From Thelonectria olida (Eukaryota; Ascomycota; Sordariomycetes; Hypocreales; Nectriaceae): 64,000 bases of DNA. The stretch lies in the NCBI GenBank assembly GCA_020736575.1, contig JAGPYM010000027.1:434001-498000 (forward strand). Reading direction: 5' to 3'. The translations under genes and the position numbers were made by a program. Numbering within the stretch: position 1 is the first letter of the stretch; every line of letters starts with the position of its first letter. Below are positions 61,083-64,000 of this stretch, piece by piece. The notes beneath the pieces were generated by a model. The model did no database searches and had not been told where the DNA came from. It saw only the letters and a program-made list of their open reading frames with translations.

Positions 61083-62051
61083 TCAAGGCCTCCTCTGAGA
61101 AACTGGAACAGCCGTAGTGTAGATGCCCGTCTTGTCAGCCAGTAGATAACCTGGCAGCTCTACCTCGAAGCGTGGCTGGACTCTGCTTTGGTATTGAGCC
61201 AAATGTGCTCGTAGTCTAGTTGGACAGACGACTCGAGTCTCTTGATCGTAATTTGAACGCCCGATGCATAGAGCTCGGTGATTGTTCCAGCAGTCAGCCG
61301 TGGATTTGGTGACATGGCCGAGTGGGAAGTAGATATCAGGCCATCCTGTTGAAATGTCTCCAAGGATCCTTTGGTACAGACGCAGCCAGCAACTCTGGTC
61401 TGGGGGTCCTCGAGAATGAGGTATGTCTGCATCGTCTCCAGCAGCCACCATTAGACCGCTAACAAAGAGACTATGTTCTTGAGATTTTTGGATGAGATCC
61501 CGTCGTCCGTCGCTCGTAGGGGTACCTTGTTTGATTTCGACTTTTACGCCTTGCAAGCAGAGCGTTTCAGTCTCACAATTTCTTTTGTGGCTGGTACAGA
61601 GCTGGGGCGTGCCTTTCACTGTGATGAGAATACGAGATACAGTGGGATAGATAGGCCAAGACAGTCGTCTCAAGCCATTCATGACTTTGATTTGTTTGGT
61701 TGTTGTTTGAACGAAGGAGACAACCCTTCCGCTCGAGTGTCTATAATTTCCCGCCGTGCATGCAGCGTGGCTGCCAGCCGCGTCCGCCTCTTCCAACCCC
61801 CCCAATCCTTTCCCCTTATACATCGATAAATCGTACAAAAGTCTCGTAATTTTCCCCTTCGAGACGAGCAGAGCGGTGTGTGGTTTTTCCCTTGGATATC
61901 CCCATCTCCTCCAAATACACGTTGTTTTCTTTTTCCTTATGTCGAGAACCCTGGTGTCTTCCACATGAATACACATACTATACACAGATATTAACACATA
62001 TTGGGTCGTGCCTTGCCATGAGTCGGCCACGCTTCGTCTTTTTCTATCCAT
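61083..62051 (-). CDS. Unassigned open frame of 322 codons (doubtful gene)
   Basis: An uninterrupted frame on - starts at ATG 62051 and ends at TGA 61083. By chance a stop-free run of 323 codons is unlikely at this base composition, and no other gene overlaps it to make it a shadow. The sequence has no recognisable domain. The N-terminal half (VLISVYSMCIHVEDTRVLDIRKKK) is odd for a protein. The C-terminal half (ILGDISTGWPDIYFPLGHV, FEVELPGYLLADKTGIYTT) looks more ordinary. A second - frame at 61160-61432 also reads plausibly as protein (QTYLILEDPQTRVAGCV...), so the true structure could be spliced. It lies 47 bases past the TIM44 stop and may only be read-through or 3' UTR. Confidence 0.3.
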   Translation of the reverse strand: MDRKRRSVADSWQGTTQYVLISVYSMCIHVEDTRVLDIRKKKTTCIWRRWGYPREKPHTALLVSKGKITRLLYDLSMYKGKGLGGLEEADAAGSHAACTAGNYRHSSGRVVSFVQTTTKQIKVMNGLRRLSWPIYPTVSRILITVKGTPQLCTSHKRNCETETLCLQGVKVEIKQGTPTSDGRRDLIQKSQEHSLFVSGLMVAAGDDADIPHSRGPPDQSCWLRLYQRILGDISTGWPDIYFPLGHVTKSTADCWNNHRALCIGRSNYDQETRVVCPTRLRAHLAQYQSRVQPRFEVELPGYLLADKTGIYTTAVPVSQRRP

Positions 62052-62098
62052 CAAAACGCCAAACCCCGTGACGCCGGACCTGTGCGAATGCCCTAAGC

Positions 62099-63788
62099 TT
62101 AGTACCAGTCTCGGCCGCTCTTCTGCATCTCAATCAGACGCCATCCGCGCGTCTCGGGGTTGTTGACATCCTCGGGCATTCGAGTGATGCCGATGGCGTA
62201 AGTCACCAGTTGCACCTTGTCCTCCATACCGGCGGCGAGCTTGTTGGACTTGGCGTTGCGGTAGACGTGCACCTCTTGGGTTCGGCAGGTGATGATAAAC
62301 ACAGGCACCTCGCCGGGATCAAGCATGCGAGCTCGGAGAATGTCGACGTTCCTGATATCCAGGATGCGACCATCCGACTTCATGCCGGCCTGAAGATATT
62401 GCTTAGTCAGAGCTTCGTAGACAGAGTACTGGGCCGCAGACAGCCACAGCTTCAATGTCTCCGTCTCGCCTTTAACGTAAGCATCCAAAACTTCCGGGAG
62501 GATGTACTCTCGGAGCTCCTGCAGGAAAGGCTCAACCTGGAAGGAGGGGTCCATGGCACGGAACTTCTTGATAACCATGGCTGTCTCGTTCTCGGCAAAG
62601 AACCCGCCAATCTTGTCCGTGATGCTTCGGGCGGTGGATACGAGAGGGTTCTCCGACTCGTCGTATTTATCTCGCATGTTGAAAACACCTTGGACAAACT
62701 TGTTGGTGTCGCGGAAATCTCTCCATGCCTCCTTCCAAGCGGCGTCCTTGTGGAGGGTCACGTTGGTACCGGCACTGAAATATGTTAGCGTATTGCGTTC
62801 TAGGAGGCTGCTGGGAAATGACTTACTCAGGGTCTTCCTGCATGACCTCACCGGTGTGCCCGCGCTGCTTGTCCAAAGCCTCTCGTCGACGGCGACGCTC
62901 CTCCTTCTCAACCCAACCACCATATCGCGAAGAGCTACCATCGTCGATGACATTCTTCACGTTCTTGTAAGCCTCCGTTTCGCGGATGGGCGCAGTCGCC
63001 TTGTCCAGGGCATCAGCAGTGACGTTGGTCGCCTTTCGCACACCCTTCATAGCAGAGGTATCCCAGGTCCATGCGGCACCCTTGCCGATAGCTCCAGCAG
63101 TGGTTTTGACGGCCCCTCCAACAGTGTCGGAAATAGCACCAGTGGACTTCTCGTAGGCTTCACGAGCCCGTCGCACTGATTCGCTCTCAGTGAATTGGTG
63201 AGCGGCCGCACCAATCTGCTTGGTCGACTCGTTCCACTCCTGCGACTTCTGGAATTCCGTGTTCATGGTCTCCATGAACACCTGCCAGGGAGTCTTGTCG
63301 CCATGCGGAGGCGGAGGGGGGAGGTCCTCCTTCTTCTCCTTCTTACCACCCTCCTCCTTGCCCTCTTCCTTGCCGTCCTTTTCGCCACCCTCACCCTCTT
63401 CGTTCTTCTTGGGCTGGTCCTCATGGGACTTGCCCTCGGTCTCGCTGTCGGTCGGCTTCTGTTCCTTGGCCTCGGCTGGGGCCTTTTCCGTCTTGGGCTT
63501 GGGCTTCTCGTCTTGGGATAGCCGGCTAGACAGATGGAAGAGGCGAGTTTGCGCACCGTAGGTGAGGGTGAAGCGAAGTTCGGCGGGGACGAATTGGGAT
63601 CTCAGAGGGGAACGGATTGCGCCGGGGAGCATTGAACTCTGTGACCGGCTGCCATCTCGGCTGGCGTTTTGGGAAAGCCGAGATGCTAATCTGCGGTAGG
63701 ATGGTGATCTGCCAGAGGTGTTGAGGTGAACGGACGCCCGAGACAGGGCATTCTCGGTGTGCGCCGCCTTTCTCGTTAGGGAATTCAT
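62099..63788 (-). CDS. TIM44: TIM44, motor anchor of the mitochondrial import machinery
   Basis: Two exons on -, 63788..62827 and 62774..62099, give 545 residues. The first 60 residues are rich in Arg and Ser with almost no acidic residues, a matrix-targeting presequence. Then comes a low-complexity Lys/Glu segment (about 95-160), coiled-coil-like sequence (WVEKEERRRRREALDKQRGHTGE), and the conserved C-terminal Tim44 domain: WKEAWRDFRDTNKFVQGVFNMRDKYDESENPLV, ITDKIGGFFAENETAMVIKKFRAMDPSF, EYILPEVLDAYVKGE and VYRNAKSNKLAAGMEDKVQLVTYAIGITR. Tim44 docks matrix Hsp70 and the PAM motor to the TIM23 channel and binds cardiolipin. The intron has a GTAAGT donor and splits a D codon. Confidence 0.95.
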
Positions 63789-64000
63789 AATTGTAATAAC
63801 ACAAAGGGCCCTCCACAGAACGGGATTGATCGAGGATCAAAGGGCGATGAGGGAAAAAGAGGTTATGGAAGTTGGTGGAATGCGCGGGAGGAAATTTTGG
63901 CCTGCGATCTCGGTTGCGGGCGGAAAGGAAGGCGGCGAAACGGCAAAGCCTCGGCAGAATTGGCTGGCGTCGGAGCTCCCGCCAACCAGGCCAACGCAAA
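63789..64000. other. TIM44 upstream region to the window edge
   Basis: Promoter and leader of TIM44. No second gene is recognised before the edge. Confidence 0.5.

Noticed and set aside
1..64000. CRISPR arrays, viral genes, 5S rRNA, intact transposons
   Set aside because: No regular spaced repeats, capsid or polymerase motifs, 5S core sequence or transposase/reverse-transcriptase motifs were seen by eye on either strand.

Overview
This window comes from a filamentous ascomycete (Pezizomycotina, most likely Sordariomycetes). The evidence is short introns of about 46-120 bases with GT...AG ends and CTAAC/CTGAC-like branch sites, a dispersed intron-containing tRNA gene, long pyrimidine-rich 5' flanks, and a housekeeping gene set of fungal type. 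I cannot name genus or species. I see no rRNA, CRISPR array, intact transposon or viral sequence.

Layout. 1.8-5.6 kb: a RING-CH (MARCH-type) membrane ubiquitin ligase and the co-chaperone SGT2, both on +. 6.2-10.3 kb: an HMT1/ABCB6-like ABC transporter on -, nine exons. 13.2-13.7 kb: a broken C-terminal relic of an M20 metallopeptidase. 14.4-17.2 kb: a 17-exon, sequence-divergent CTP synthase on +, followed by an AT-rich island and a bZIP factor on -. About 19.5-31.4 kb: an almost 12-kb stretch with no supportable gene, containing a decayed tandem repeat at 26.4-26.9 kb. 31.4-38.1 kb: myo-inositol oxygenase, DEAD-box helicase DBP9, an aldo-keto reductase and, convergent with it, a GNAT acetyltransferase. 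40.6-51.1 kb: a 2EXR-like protein, retromer VPS35, an M28 glutamate-carboxypeptidase-like membrane protein and the haem-binding DAP1. 52.3 kb: tRNA-Ala(UGC). 53-61 kb: a NADAR N-glycosidase, a 1277-residue zinc finger/GTPase-like/RING-like/patatin protein, and an APH-type kinase, all on +. 62.1-63.8 kb: mitochondrial TIM44 on -, with a long unassigned open frame just downstream.

Most genes are housekeeping (retromer sorting, mitochondrial import, ribosome biogenesis, tail-anchored protein targeting, sterol/haem metabolism) and do not form one pathway. Two places look accessory. The first is 10-31 kb: divergent CTP synthase, peptidase relic, AT-rich patch, regulator and gene-free DNA. The second is 53-61 kb, where a nucleotide/ADP-ribose-acting NADAR protein lies beside a multi-domain patatin phospholipase with a GTPase-like module. 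The second group is the best candidate for an undescribed immune- or cell-death-like system. That function is inference; the domain motifs themselves are visible in the sequence.

Exon boundaries were worked out by hand from reading frame and splice consensus. For every spliced gene the exon lengths sum to a multiple of three, and no in-frame stop remains.
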